60,903 bases of DNA, from the NCBI GenBank assembly GCA_002256935.1, contig NCGL01000013.1, forward strand, positions 1 to 60,903, written 5' to 3'. Shown here in pieces: positions 7,341 to 16,142 of the stretch; within the stretch, counting starts at the first letter, position 1; every line of letters begins with the position of its first letter. This stretch comes from Bdellovibrio sp. 28-41-41. GTDB lineage: Bacteria > Bdellovibrionota > Bdellovibrionia > Bdellovibrionales > Bdellovibrionaceae. The position numbers were made by a program, and so were the translations under genes. The notes beneath the pieces were generated by a model. The model worked only from the letters and a program-made list of their open reading frames with translations, made no database searches and was not told the DNA's origin.

Positions 7341-8522
7341 TTAGATTCTCTCAATAACAACGGCGATACCTTGACCGCCACCAATACAAGCGCTGCCCAA
7401 AGCATATCGAGCTTTACGACGATGTAATTCATAAACCAAATGATTCATGATTCGCGTTCCACTGGCACCCAAAGGATGACCAACCGCGATTGCGCCGCCA
7501 TTTACGTTTGTTTTTTCTGTTGGTAATCCTAATTCTTTTTCCACAGCCAAGTACTGAGCCGAGAAGGCTTCATTCACTTCAATCAGGTCCATTTGGTTTA
7601 ACGTTAAGCCGGCTTTAGCTAACGCTTGTTTCGACGCCATCACCGGTCCAATACCCATGATCGTTGGCTCGCAACCAACACTCGCCCAAGACAGAATACG
7701 CGCCATCGGTTTTAAATTTAATTCTTTGGCTTTCGATTCACTCATTAGCAAGCTCATCGCCGCACCATCAACAATTCCTGAAGCGGACGCCGCCGTAACT
7801 AAGCCGTCTTTTTTGAACAGGGCTTTCAGCGTAGAAATTTTCTCGTAGGTTGATTCTGGTTTTGGATGTTCATCTTTTTCTACAACGATCGCGCCTTTTT
7901 TAGTTTCAACAGTCACCGCAGCGATTTCTTCTGCCAAGTAACCTTTCTTAAAAGCTTGATCATACCGTTGTTGCGATTGAATACTGTAACGATCCGATTG
8001 TTCACGAGTGATGCTATATTTTTCGCCTAAGTTTTCTGCCGTGATAGCCATTGGGGTTTTCGAATAGGCATCTGTCAATGCCGACGTCATGTAGTCTTCT
8101 AATTCAAAATTTCCCATACGTACGCCGCCGAAACGAACATTTCTAGCCACATACGGAATTTGGGACATTTGCTCTACGCCGCCAGCCAAAACTGTCGTGG
8201 CTTCGCCAGTCAGGATCATTTTTGCAGCCTCTGCCCAAGATTGAAACCCACTGCCGCACAAGCGATTCACTGAATAGGACGGCACCGGAATCGGTACTCC
8301 TGACTTTAAAGCGATATGACGAGGAATATAAGCTGCATCAGCGCCAGACTGAACCACATTACCCAAAACAAGATGATCGACTTTATCCGCAGATAATCCA
8401 GCTTGTAGTAAAGTTGCTTTTGTTGCCGCGACAGTTAAGTCGGTTGCGGACACATCTTTTAGAGAGCCACCGAAGGCTCCAAACGGAGTTCTTTTGCCTG
8501 ATATAAATACTATTTTTTCCAT
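7341..8522 (-). CDS. Thiolase / acetyl-CoA acetyltransferase
   Basis: A 393-residue thiolase-II type enzyme catalysing acetoacetyl-CoA formation from two acetyl-CoA, or thiolysis of 3-ketoacyl-CoA. The complete catalytic set is visible: acyl-accepting C89 in VNRLCGSGFQ, H349 in GGAIAVGHPLGASG, and C379 in GSACIGGGQG. Length and N-terminus (KIVFISGKRTPFGAFGGSL) match AtoB/PhaA-type enzymes. No hydratase, dehydrogenase or PHA genes are adjacent, so direction is unknown; the context with an acyl-AMP ligase and carrier protein suggests lipid or ketide metabolism. It is divergent from the damaged purD gene, 45 bases away. Confidence 0.92.
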   Translation of the reverse strand: MEKIVFISGKRTPFGAFGGSLKDVSATDLTVAATKATLLQAGLSADKVDHLVLGNVVQSGADAAYIPRHIALKSGVPIPVPSYSVNRLCGSGFQSWAEAAKMILTGEATTVLAGGVEQMSQIPYVARNVRFGGVRMGNFELEDYMTSALTDAYSKTPMAITAENLGEKYSITREQSDRYSIQSQQRYDQAFKKGYLAEEIAAVTVETKKGAIVVEKDEHPKPESTYEKISTLKALFKKDGLVTAASASGIVDGAAMSLLMSESKAKELNLKPMARILSWASVGCEPTIMGIGPVMASKQALAKAGLTLNQMDLIEVNEAFSAQYLAVEKELGLPTEKTNVNGGAIAVGHPLGASGTRIMNHLVYELHRRKARYALGSACIGGGQGIAVVIERI

Positions 8523-8567
8523 ACAAAAAAGACTAGTTTGTATTTTCCTACGAGTAAAGGAGACGTC

Positions 8568-9702
8568 ATGAAAATTCTGATATTAGGGCAAGGCGGCAGG
8601 GAACACGCGTTTGTTAAAGCACTTAAGCGCACAACAGCTGATTCTGAAATTCATGTGTTCCCCGGCAACGACGGAATGAAAAAAGAAGCCTTATGTTTCA
8701 CAGATAAATCACTCAACGACACTGCGTTTATTGAAAAACTGTGCGCAGATAATCGCTATGATTTTATCTTTATCGGCCCTGAAGATCCTTTGGTTAACGG
8801 CGTCTCTGATCATTTAAGAAATCTGGGTTTTAATGTAGTCGGCCCTAGCCAACATTGGGCACAGCTTGAAGGCAGTAAAGTTTTTGCCAAAGAATTTATG
8901 ATCAAGGCGAAAATCCCCACCGCAAAATATGTTCTTGTGGAATCTGTGGACCAAGTCAAAAAGCACATTCAGCAATTCACAGCTCCGTATGTTCGCGCTA
9001 GAACAGTTTACGCCGGGCTGGGAACTCAGCTATTTGTTTTTCACAAATGGCAAAGACTACGTGTCACTACCGATCGCTCAAGATCACAAGCGACTCTACA
9101 ATAACCAAAAGGGACCTAACACCGGCGGTATGGGGACGTGGGCGCCTTTAGAAATTTCAAATGAACTTGATAATAATATTCGCAAAAAAGTGATCGAGCC
9201 AACAATGGCAGAAATCAGCAAAGACAACTCGGTCTATCGTGGTGTGATTTTTCTAGGAATCATGGTGAATGGCAATGATCCTTCTGTACTAGAATACAAC
9301 GTCCGTATGGGCGATCCTGAAACACAAAGTATATTACCTTTGATTGAATCTAATTTAGGTGAGTTTTTACTAGGACTATCCAAAGGCAACCTAGCCGAAC
9401 TAAAGTTGAATCGAAATTTTGCCAGTTGCGTGGTACTTGCTAGCCCTGGTTATCCCGACAGCCCCAAGAAAGGCTTACCAATTGAAGGCTACGATTTAGT
9501 AACTGAAACGACGTCTCAGCATTTGATTGCCTCAGGAGTTAAGAGGGAAAACAATCAATGGATCACATACGGTGGGCGCGTACTAGGCGCTGTCGGTGTG
9601 GCCACAAGCAAAGCGGACGCAATTAAAAATGCGTACAGCTTGGCCGGAAACGTGAAATGGTCAGGCATTCACTTTCGCACGGACATTGGAACTTCAAATT
9701 AG
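8568..9702 (+). pseudogene. purD: Phosphoribosylamine-glycine ligase (GAR synthetase), internally deleted and frameshifted
   Basis: PurD makes glycinamide ribonucleotide, the second step of de novo purine synthesis. The N-terminal part (ILGQGGREHAFVKAL, IGPEDPLVNGVSDHL, GSKVFAKEFM) reads in frame from an ATG at 8568 with AAAGGAGA upstream. After TAPYV (codon at 8991) the family sequence jumps: the next recognisable residues, ALEQFTPGWELSY, are in the +1 frame from 8995 and continue with AQDHKRLYNNQKGPNTGGMG and EYNVRMGDPETQ to a normal end at 9702. By comparison with known PurD proteins about 40 residues are missing, including the KADGLAAGKGV-type ATP-grasp loop; the deletion length must be 2 modulo 3. 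Neither the fragment ending at 9104 nor the one after it could be active. Real mutation or assembly error cannot be told apart here. Confidence 0.88.
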
Positions 9703-9712
9703 TTTGGATGGA

Positions 9713-10438
9713 TTACCAGCTCCAGCGTAAAGCGACTGAGCTGCGGTTTTCCGCGGGATTTTTAGTATGATTAAAAACAAGGTCTTTATTTTTAAAAACT
9801 TTCTCTGAAACTTCGACGGCAGTTACACCGACGCGAGAATCATGCACGAAATGCGCTTGTGTCCAGCCGTGGTAATCCACTTTTGCCTGAGACTGCAGAG
9901 CCATATACTGAAACGAAAATTTATGATCGATTGTTTTTTCACCCGATGTTGTCGGTGTGCCCGCAATCGACGCTTCGACCTTCATGGCTTGCTCGACCGA
10001 TGTGGCTGCTTTACCAAACGATGAATTTTTCACCGCCGATGACGTTAACCAGTTTTGAATCATTTTATCACCGAAAAACTTCATTACTTCGGCTTCGCTT
10101 TGAGATGGTGGGATATAGGCAGGAACTGATCTATTTAAACCATCAGTAAACGAGTCGTTTACGTTCACTCGCGCGGGAACATAAAATCTGCGGCCGTAAG
10201 CGTAATATGAAAGCGTACTTTTGAACTTAAATAGCTTAACGCTTTTCAACTTTTTACTATCGATGTAATTCTTATTGTTAATTTTACCTAAGTGTTTCAC
10301 GTGTTTGTCGATAACCTGAAAGTAATTTTTATCATTCAAAGGTGACAGGCGTTCTAAAGAGTCAAACGCTCCCTGTGGCGTGCGTAGCTGCCCATAACTT
10401 ACTGATATTGCTAATAAAAATACCATCGCTATTTTCAA
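9713..10438 (-). CDS. Exported protein of unknown function
   Basis: 241 residues with an N-terminal signal peptide (LKIAMVFLLAISVSYG) if translation starts at the TTG at 10438, which has AAAGG six bases upstream; the longer frame from 10477 would put 13 polar residues before the signal peptide. The mature part is basic and rich in Ser, Lys and aromatic residues, without cysteine, and ends in the aromatic sequence ALRWSW, which is compatible with but not proof of an outer-membrane strand. No family recognised. It converges on purD with 10 bases between stops and has its own upstream region (10439-10703) in which I see no clear promoter. Confidence 0.7.
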   Translation of the reverse strand: MKIAMVFLLAISVSYGQLRTPQGAFDSLERLSPLNDKNYFQVIDKHVKHLGKINNKNYIDSKKLKSVKLFKFKSTLSYYAYGRRFYVPARVNVNDSFTDGLNRSVPAYIPPSQSEAEVMKFFGDKMIQNWLTSSAVKNSSFGKAATSVEQAMKVEASIAGTPTTSGEKTIDHKFSFQYMALQSQAKVDYHGWTQAHFVHDSRVGVTAVEVSEKVFKNKDLVFNHTKNPAENRSSVALRWSW

Positions 10439-10703
10439 TTTAAACCTTTCACTTTGAACTGTCTCAAGAACAGACAAAGCGTCTTACAATTATATATATA
10501 CAAATACCCGGCCAAAACTCATTGCCACCAGACGGCTTGCGACGACTTAAAAACAAAATTCTCAACGTGAGACGATGAAAAAAAGACAGGACCGAAAAAT
10601 GCCATGTCAGTTTTTGTATTTTTTTCTTTTGATGAATTAGCATGAGCCTTCCCTACGCAAAAATGGTAAAAGACAGGCTACTCATGATCTTAGGGACATA
10701 ACG

Positions 10704-13034
10704 GTGAGGTGGAGTTTGAGAGTTAATATATCAAAATTTGTTTCAATCATGATGGTAAATTTGTTGTTTGTTAGTTCTGTGCAAGCACAGAAACAACCAA
10801 CAACAGGGGGACCAGATGATAATTTGTTTCCGATCGTTGTGACAAACCCAACAGATCCAAGCAATCCTCTACCGTCTCTACCAGGCGATCCACAATTACC
10901 AGGTGATCCAAATAATCCTAATATTCCGGGCTTACCCAATATTCCAGGTATCCCATCTATTCCAAGCTTACCAGGCACGATTTCAATCGGTGGCGGCGGG
11001 TCTTCTTTCAATCCCATTTTTCCAACAAACGGAAGTGGTACAAACACAATTCAAGTGGCTCAAGTGCCGAATGAATTCTATTGCCCATTATTTGAATCAA
11101 ATCCTTACGATTCAATTTTCCGCGCACTCGATTCATTAACATCATCAATGCGTGTAAATCCTGAGTGTCAGCAACAACAACCTCAGTACACTGACTTTTA
11201 TTCTGATAGCGAAAAAATCAGAAACTTAGTGACTCAGCTTCAACAAATCCAAGCAGATCCAAATTTGGCTGCAGCGGCAAGTACTCGCGACGTTGAGCGC
11301 GTTATTACAGATGCGGTATCTGGTGTAACGAACATCGCTAATAACTTATCAAACAATAAACTTCTAAATAAAAACTGCGGTCCTTCAAAATCATCTTTAG
11401 GCCGCGCGCTTTTAGCCGTTAACGACATCTTGAATAACTTAGCACCCATCGGTCTAGTATTAGCAGCGGCTAATCCAGCCATTGGTATTGCGGCTAAAGT
11501 TGCTCTTATGGGCGGTGTTTACGCAACGACGGCGATTAAAGGTTTTGATCAGTATGCGCGCGCAAACTCCTTGGACTTAAACAATGCGGAAGTTAGAAAA
11601 GCTATCCTACAGAACACATGCCAATTTGTTAAAGTAAGACAGAAAATTGATTTCTTGCAGTTAGGTGAAGAAGGTCGCTTAAGTGATATCAAAGACACCT
11701 TATTCAAAAATATCGAAGCGTACCGCGCTCGATATACAAATCCGTCTTCAAGCTTACTTCCATTAATGCAGTACAAATACCAAACTGAAAAAATCATCAC
11801 AGATTTAGAAGCTAAAGTCGTTGATGATAAATACAACATGAACTTCTACAACGCCAAAATCAAAGGCGCTGGCGATGATAAAGAACGTATTTGTTTAGTT
11901 GGCTCATCTTTAGTTAAGAAAAGTAAAGATGCTGAGACATTCCCTGCCAGCGTACTACGTATTCTAGAAACCGCTGTTGAGGCTAGCAAGATGAATACAA
12001 CGACTAACAGTTCAACTTCAATTACTGGCACGGGTACAGTTGATCCACAAATTCAAACTGAATCTGACGAGTTGTACTTAGCATTCACTAAATCAAGAAA
12101 CCGTCTTGGTATTCTTGTTGGTAAAGCTTTAGGCGATGATATCGTTGAAGCGGCCAAAGCAACTCCACTGTGTGCTGAAGAGACGAAAACGTGGATGAAA
12201 CGTATGTACGAAATCATCGTTTATTCTGACAATATCGTGAACAAAGAAGTTAAAGAGATCGAAACCGCTTTAACTCAAAGTGATGAGTACAAAGTTTGGA
12301 ACGCTCAGTACGTAAAACTTAAATCAGAAAAAGGTTCTATGAACCGAGTGATTAAAGTATTACGCGAAATGGCTCGTCCAGATGCTGTTTACATCCGTAG
12401 TGAATTAGACCAACGTTCTCAAGAGCTGAAAGCCAGCTTGTTCCGTTCAAACACTATTTTTGGCGTCCAAACTTCTAAGTCCCCTGTTTACGCATGGCTT
12501 GATAACAATATGGAAATGCACCGTAATTCGTTAAGCCGTTTCACCGATTTCGTTAAGCTTTTACAAAAAGGCTCTTTCCAAATTTCTAAAACAGCTCGGG
12601 GCAAAGTCGATACTAAGAAATCTTGGGCCGACCAAGACAAAGCGATGCTTCAAAATTTGAACACAATGAGCCGTCTTCAAAATATCAATATCAAGACATT
12701 ACCTAAAGGTTCACGTCAGTACGAAATCGCGTGTCAGCAACTTCAAGAAGCGTACTTGAAATACAAAGCGTCTAAAGACTATTTAGGTTCTGCACAATTT
12801 ATGTGTGATATGATCGATCCCTACGTAAACGATACGAGCGATCAAATTATTTCGTTTTGCCGTGGTGGAAAAACATTTAACTCTGCGACAAAATCTTTGA
12901 TCCAAGAACGTTTCAACAAAATGAAATTCAAATCGGCTCCTAAGGCCTTAAGTCTAGACGAATTCGGAAAACTAATGAACGCAAAGCGTGTTGAACTGAA
13001 ATGTCCACTACCTTCGCTGAACTCTATCGATTAA
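10704..13034 (+). CDS. Large exported protein with Pro/Gly/Asn-rich linker, unknown function
   Basis: About 776 residues: signal peptide (FVSIMMVNLLFVSSVQAQ), then a low-complexity linker at about residues 45-95 built from PGDP, PNIPG and IPSLPG steps, a GGGGSSF spacer, then a long Lys/Gln-rich mostly helical body. A hydrophobic stretch at about 240-275 (IGLVLAAANPAIGIAAKVALMGG) could insert in a membrane, and scattered cysteines (NKNCGPSKSS, NTCQF, ICLVG, PLCAEE, FMCDM) suggest disulphides. The start is uncertain: GTG at 10704 lacks a binding site, while TTG at 10716 follows GAGGT at five bases; the signal peptide is intact either way. No family recognised; size and linker recall surface-exposed proteins. 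The C-terminal tail ends KRVELKCPLPSLNSID. Confidence 0.8.
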   Translation: MRWSLRVNISKFVSIMMVNLLFVSSVQAQKQPTTGGPDDNLFPIVVTNPTDPSNPLPSLPGDPQLPGDPNNPNIPGLPNIPGIPSIPSLPGTISIGGGGSSFNPIFPTNGSGTNTIQVAQVPNEFYCPLFESNPYDSIFRALDSLTSSMRVNPECQQQQPQYTDFYSDSEKIRNLVTQLQQIQADPNLAAAASTRDVERVITDAVSGVTNIANNLSNNKLLNKNCGPSKSSLGRALLAVNDILNNLAPIGLVLAAANPAIGIAAKVALMGGVYATTAIKGFDQYARANSLDLNNAEVRKAILQNTCQFVKVRQKIDFLQLGEEGRLSDIKDTLFKNIEAYRARYTNPSSSLLPLMQYKYQTEKIITDLEAKVVDDKYNMNFYNAKIKGAGDDKERICLVGSSLVKKSKDAETFPASVLRILETAVEASKMNTTTNSSTSITGTGTVDPQIQTESDELYLAFTKSRNRLGILVGKALGDDIVEAAKATPLCAEETKTWMKRMYEIIVYSDNIVNKEVKEIETALTQSDEYKVWNAQYVKLKSEKGSMNRVIKVLREMARPDAVYIRSELDQRSQELKASLFRSNTIFGVQTSKSPVYAWLDNNMEMHRNSLSRFTDFVKLLQKGSFQISKTARGKVDTKKSWADQDKAMLQNLNTMSRLQNINIKTLPKGSRQYEIACQQLQEAYLKYKASKDYLGSAQFMCDMIDPYVNDTSDQIISFCRGGKTFNSATKSLIQERFNKMKFKSAPKALSLDEFGKLMNAKRVELKCPLPSLNSID

Positions 13035-13161
13035 TTTCGTCTCAATATTAAACTGTCTCATACTGGCGCGGACCTAGTCCCGCCAGTGTCTCAGAATCGC
13101 TAGTTGTAAAGATTTTTTAAAGATCAAACACATGTTTACCGATAGGTTAGCTGAGGTACCC

Positions 13162-14262
13162 ATGAGTATTGGTAAAGTTTTTTTGTTATCTTTGCTGTTT
13201 CTGACAGCATGCGAAGATAAAAAGAAAGAAGTAGTTCCCGTTGTCGAGCCGGTCGCGGCAGCTGTTCCCAAACATCTCTATGTTTCTACAGGCGCTTGCT
13301 ACTCGGGAACGAATACTACATTCACTGCAGCAAATTCATCAAATCAATCTTATCGATTGAGTCTTACAAATGCACAAAAGGAACTGAGTATCGCTGACTA
13401 CTATAGCTTGCCGGCAAACGCGGGTGATTCTCCGGTTGGTTTAGTGGATTTAGATGCGACTAATATCATGATCATGGTCGAAAATACATCAGGACGCAGA
13501 ATCGAGAAATTATCTAAGGCTAATAGTCCAACACGCACTATATTTTCGAACAACGCTACCGCATTAAGTGCCGCGCTTAAACGTATCGCGAAAACACCAG
13601 ATGGTGGTTACTTAGTTGCTAAAACGTCCGGCATTGAAAAGCTAACTAGCCAAGGGGTTCGCCTGGGTGCTCCTTATATTGGAAACGCTTTAGGTGCTAC
13701 CTGTGGAACTACGAACGCCAACATTAACAACGTTGCTGTTACTCCGAGCGGGAAAATTATATTCACGAATGCAGCGGCCTCTAATAATCGCTGGGGGATC
13801 ATTTCTGCCAATGGTTACACCGTAGCTGCCGACTGTTTAGGCGCACAAACAGCACCGGACGTAAATGCTTACCCAGTTGCGGTCCAATATATCACTTCAC
13901 ATAACCAAATCATGGTGGCCTATGCGGGTAATAGTTTAAGTGTAAATCTAAATTCTATTTATATTTATGACTTCGACGATACAACTAACGCTATTTCAAA
14001 TGCGACAAAAATATACGATTCAAATACTTACGCAGCAGCAGGTTACTTGCTATATGGAATTTCTTCGATGGTTTATAACCCAGACGACCGCACTTTGTTT
14101 GTCGCAACTGCAATTTCAAATGCTACGACCGTGGTAAATTACTCGATTGAAAAATTGATCTATAATCCAGATACTAAATCGCTAACACGGGCTTCAACGA
14201 CTCCGTTCTACTCCTATGGAGTTGATACAAAATGTATCTCGTCGTTGATGATCGCGGAATAA
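13162..14262 (+). CDS. Lipoprotein of unknown function, possibly beta-propeller
   Basis: 366 residues from the ATG at 13162 (GAGGT upstream). The N-terminus is a lipoprotein signal ending LLFLTAC with C17 as the lipidation site, then a charged linker EDKKKEVVPVVEPV. The body is Asn/Ser/Thr/Ala-rich with recurring strands of the type SGRRIEKLSK, GGYLVAKTSGIEKLT and GKIIFTNAAASNNRWG, reminiscent of a beta-propeller, but I cannot assign a family. It lies 127 bases after the large exported protein on the same strand and may be cotranscribed. It ends 5 bases before the convergent M23 peptidase gene. Confidence 0.75.
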   Translation: MSIGKVFLLSLLFLTACEDKKKEVVPVVEPVAAAVPKHLYVSTGACYSGTNTTFTAANSSNQSYRLSLTNAQKELSIADYYSLPANAGDSPVGLVDLDATNIMIMVENTSGRRIEKLSKANSPTRTIFSNNATALSAALKRIAKTPDGGYLVAKTSGIEKLTSQGVRLGAPYIGNALGATCGTTNANINNVAVTPSGKIIFTNAAASNNRWGIISANGYTVAADCLGAQTAPDVNAYPVAVQYITSHNQIMVAYAGNSLSVNLNSIYIYDFDDTTNAISNATKIYDSNTYAAAGYLLYGISSMVYNPDDRTLFVATAISNATTVVNYSIEKLIYNPDTKSLTRASTTPFYSYGVDTKCISSLMIAE

Positions 14263-14267
14263 ATTAA

Positions 14268-15275
14268 CTATTCGTCTAATACGAAATTGATCGGATCCAC
14301 GGGTATACTATTGATGCGAACTTCATAGTGTAAGTGTGGTCCTGTCGATCGACCTGTATTTCCCACTGCCGAAATTACATCCCATTTATTCACGCGTTGT
14401 CCGACATGCACGTAAATCTGTGAGTTATGTGCAAAACGTGTCGTTACGCCATAACCGTGATCGATACTGACTAATTTACCATAGCTCTCATCATACGATG
14501 CGAAAATTACGATCCCATCCGCCGGTGCATAGACTGGCGAACCCGGGGAGGCGGCGATATCGAGACCCGCATGCATCGTATTTTTTCCAGTGAATGGATT
14601 CATACGATAACCGAAATTACTAGTTAACCAGCCACGCGCTGGCTTGATATTGGGAATCGCGTTTAACAAGCTTTGTCTCTCCGACAAACCTTCCCATAAT
14701 TCGATAACACTTTGCTCTTTTAACTGAGTCTCTTTTACGGCGCGATCGATTCTGACCACTAACGATACGTAGTCTTTTTCCGATGGCTGCATTGTCAACT
14801 CACCCTGCTTTTCGTTTTCAGCTTTTATCGGAGCGAATAACTTGTCTTCTGCAACCAGAGTCTGATTTGTAGCCCGCTGATCCATAGGCTCGTACTCTTC
14901 TTCGTATGTCGGTGCATTTGATGGTTTGTTACCCATAGTTAATTTAGTAATACGATCTTCGGCATCAACATTTGTGATCAATTTCAATTTAGTCGTAAAG
15001 GATTTAACGCGCTCTAGACTGTTTTCTAGCGAGCTAACTTTGGTTTCTACGATTTGGAATTGTTTTAATAGTTGAGCATTTTCTGCTTTGAGTTTTCGGT
15101 TCTCAATCGCCTGAACTAAAAGCCCAAAATAATCGATCATTCCAGTTAGAAGAATTAACAACACAACGGATGCAATGAGCGCCACCATTTTTAATCGCGT
15201 TCCAGATAGAACAAACTTGTTGGTTTGGCCATCCGTATTTGAAATGACAAAAAATGTGAAACTTTTCTTATTCAA
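14268..15275 (-). CDS. Membrane-anchored M23 (LytM) metallopeptidase
   Basis: Cell-wall endopeptidase or regulator of 335 residues: short cytoplasmic N-terminus, one membrane segment at about 29-48, a coiled coil at about 52-100 (KLKAENAQLLKQFQIVETKV), a linker, and a C-terminal LytM domain from about 214. Zinc ligands are present: H235 and D239 in HAGLD and H316 in GPHLHYEV, with H314 as the catalytic His, so it should be an active enzyme rather than a degenerate NlpD/EnvC type. Such coiled-coil plus LytM proteins act in peptidoglycan remodelling at division or growth. The gene follows a PP2C phosphatase gene by 9 bases and is probably cotranscribed with it. Confidence 0.9.
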   Translation of the reverse strand: MNKKSFTFFVISNTDGQTNKFVLSGTRLKMVALIASVVLLILLTGMIDYFGLLVQAIENRKLKAENAQLLKQFQIVETKVSSLENSLERVKSFTTKLKLITNVDAEDRITKLTMGNKPSNAPTYEEEYEPMDQRATNQTLVAEDKLFAPIKAENEKQGELTMQPSEKDYVSLVVRIDRAVKETQLKEQSVIELWEGLSERQSLLNAIPNIKPARGWLTSNFGYRMNPFTGKNTMHAGLDIAASPGSPVYAPADGIVIFASYDESYGKLVSIDHGYGVTTRFAHNSQIYVHVGQRVNKWDVISAVGNTGRSTGPHLHYEVRINSIPVDPINFVLDE

Positions 15276-15284
15276 TTAAATTTC

Positions 15285-16007
15285 CTATTCGAAGTGAAGA
15301 ATCAAAACGCTGACGTTATCGTCGCCACCATTTTTAAGTGCCTCTTCAACACATGCTTTTAAGGCATCCACCGGCGCATTTTGCTCCATAATTTCTGAAA
15401 TCCTAGGATCGCCGACCAGACTTGATAAACCGTCTGAACATAGTAAATACGTTTCACCTGAAAAAATTTCGCGTTCGAAAATGTCGGGATCAACTTCACG
15501 CTCATAACCCACGCTACGAGTGATGACGTTACGGCCGATTAATTGCGAGGCTTGCTGTTCTGACAAAACACCCGCACGAATTTGTTCGTTAATTAAAGAA
15601 TGGTCTTCTGTTACTTGCCACAAATGCGGTTTTTTAAATAAGTAACATCGCGAATCACCCACATTACCAATATAAATGTGGTTTTTTCGAATATAACACA
15701 TGACCATAGTCGTGCCCATGCCCGCTAGCTCTGGATTTTCTTTAGCAGCTTTGTCGTATATTTGATTGGATGCTTGTTCATAAGCACGAGCAATCATTTC
15801 TCGAGGGGCGCGGTTCTTTGTTTCTGGATCCTTAAAGACTTCTTCGGCAGCAGATACAGCTAATGATGACGCCACTTCACCGCCAGAGTGACCTCCCATA
15901 CCGTCCGCAACTATAAATAAGCCCACTTCTGGATTAACTAAAACAGAGTCCTGATTAGAATCTCGTCTTCGTCCTTTATCCGAAAGAACCCACGCATCAA
16001 ACTTCAT
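15285..16007 (-). CDS. PP2C-family serine/threonine protein phosphatase (Stp1-like)
   Basis: 240-residue metal-dependent phosphatase that reverses Hanks-type Ser/Thr kinase phosphorylation. The bacterial Stp signatures are all visible: GRRRDSNQDS (metal-binding Asp), FIVADGMGGHSGGEVAS, GMGTTMVMCYI, NVGDSRCYLFK, TEDHSLINEQIRAG, LLCSDGLSSLV and GGDDNVSVLIL. No kinase gene is in the window. I start at the ATG at 16007; a TTG directly before it is in frame, and GAGG lies about 10 bases upstream. Forms a unit with the downstream M23 peptidase, hinting that wall remodelling may be tuned by phosphorylation (inference). Confidence 0.92.
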   Translation of the reverse strand: MKFDAWVLSDKGRRRDSNQDSVLVNPEVGLFIVADGMGGHSGGEVASSLAVSAAEEVFKDPETKNRAPREMIARAYEQASNQIYDKAAKENPELAGMGTTMVMCYIRKNHIYIGNVGDSRCYLFKKPHLWQVTEDHSLINEQIRAGVLSEQQASQLIGRNVITRSVGYEREVDPDIFEREIFSGETYLLCSDGLSSLVGDPRISEIMEQNAPVDALKACVEEALKNGGDDNVSVLILHFE

Positions 16008-16142
16008 CAATTTATTCTGCCCTCGATGAATAAATCAGTCAAATACGTGATTTCCCAATCTAGCTCATTTTTCACAACTTTGATCGAGTTGCTTAAAAAA
16101 AAATCACCTAAATTTGGATACGTTTTCTGCCGATATATAATT

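Noticed and set aside
8970..9010. Programmed ribosomal frameshift in purD
   Set aside because: About 40 conserved residues, including the ATP-binding loop, are missing at the junction, which a frameshift cannot explain; no slippery sequence is seen.
10830..11010. Collagen-like domain in the 776-residue exported protein
   Set aside because: Gly is not at every third position; only irregular Pro/Gly/Asn-rich steps.
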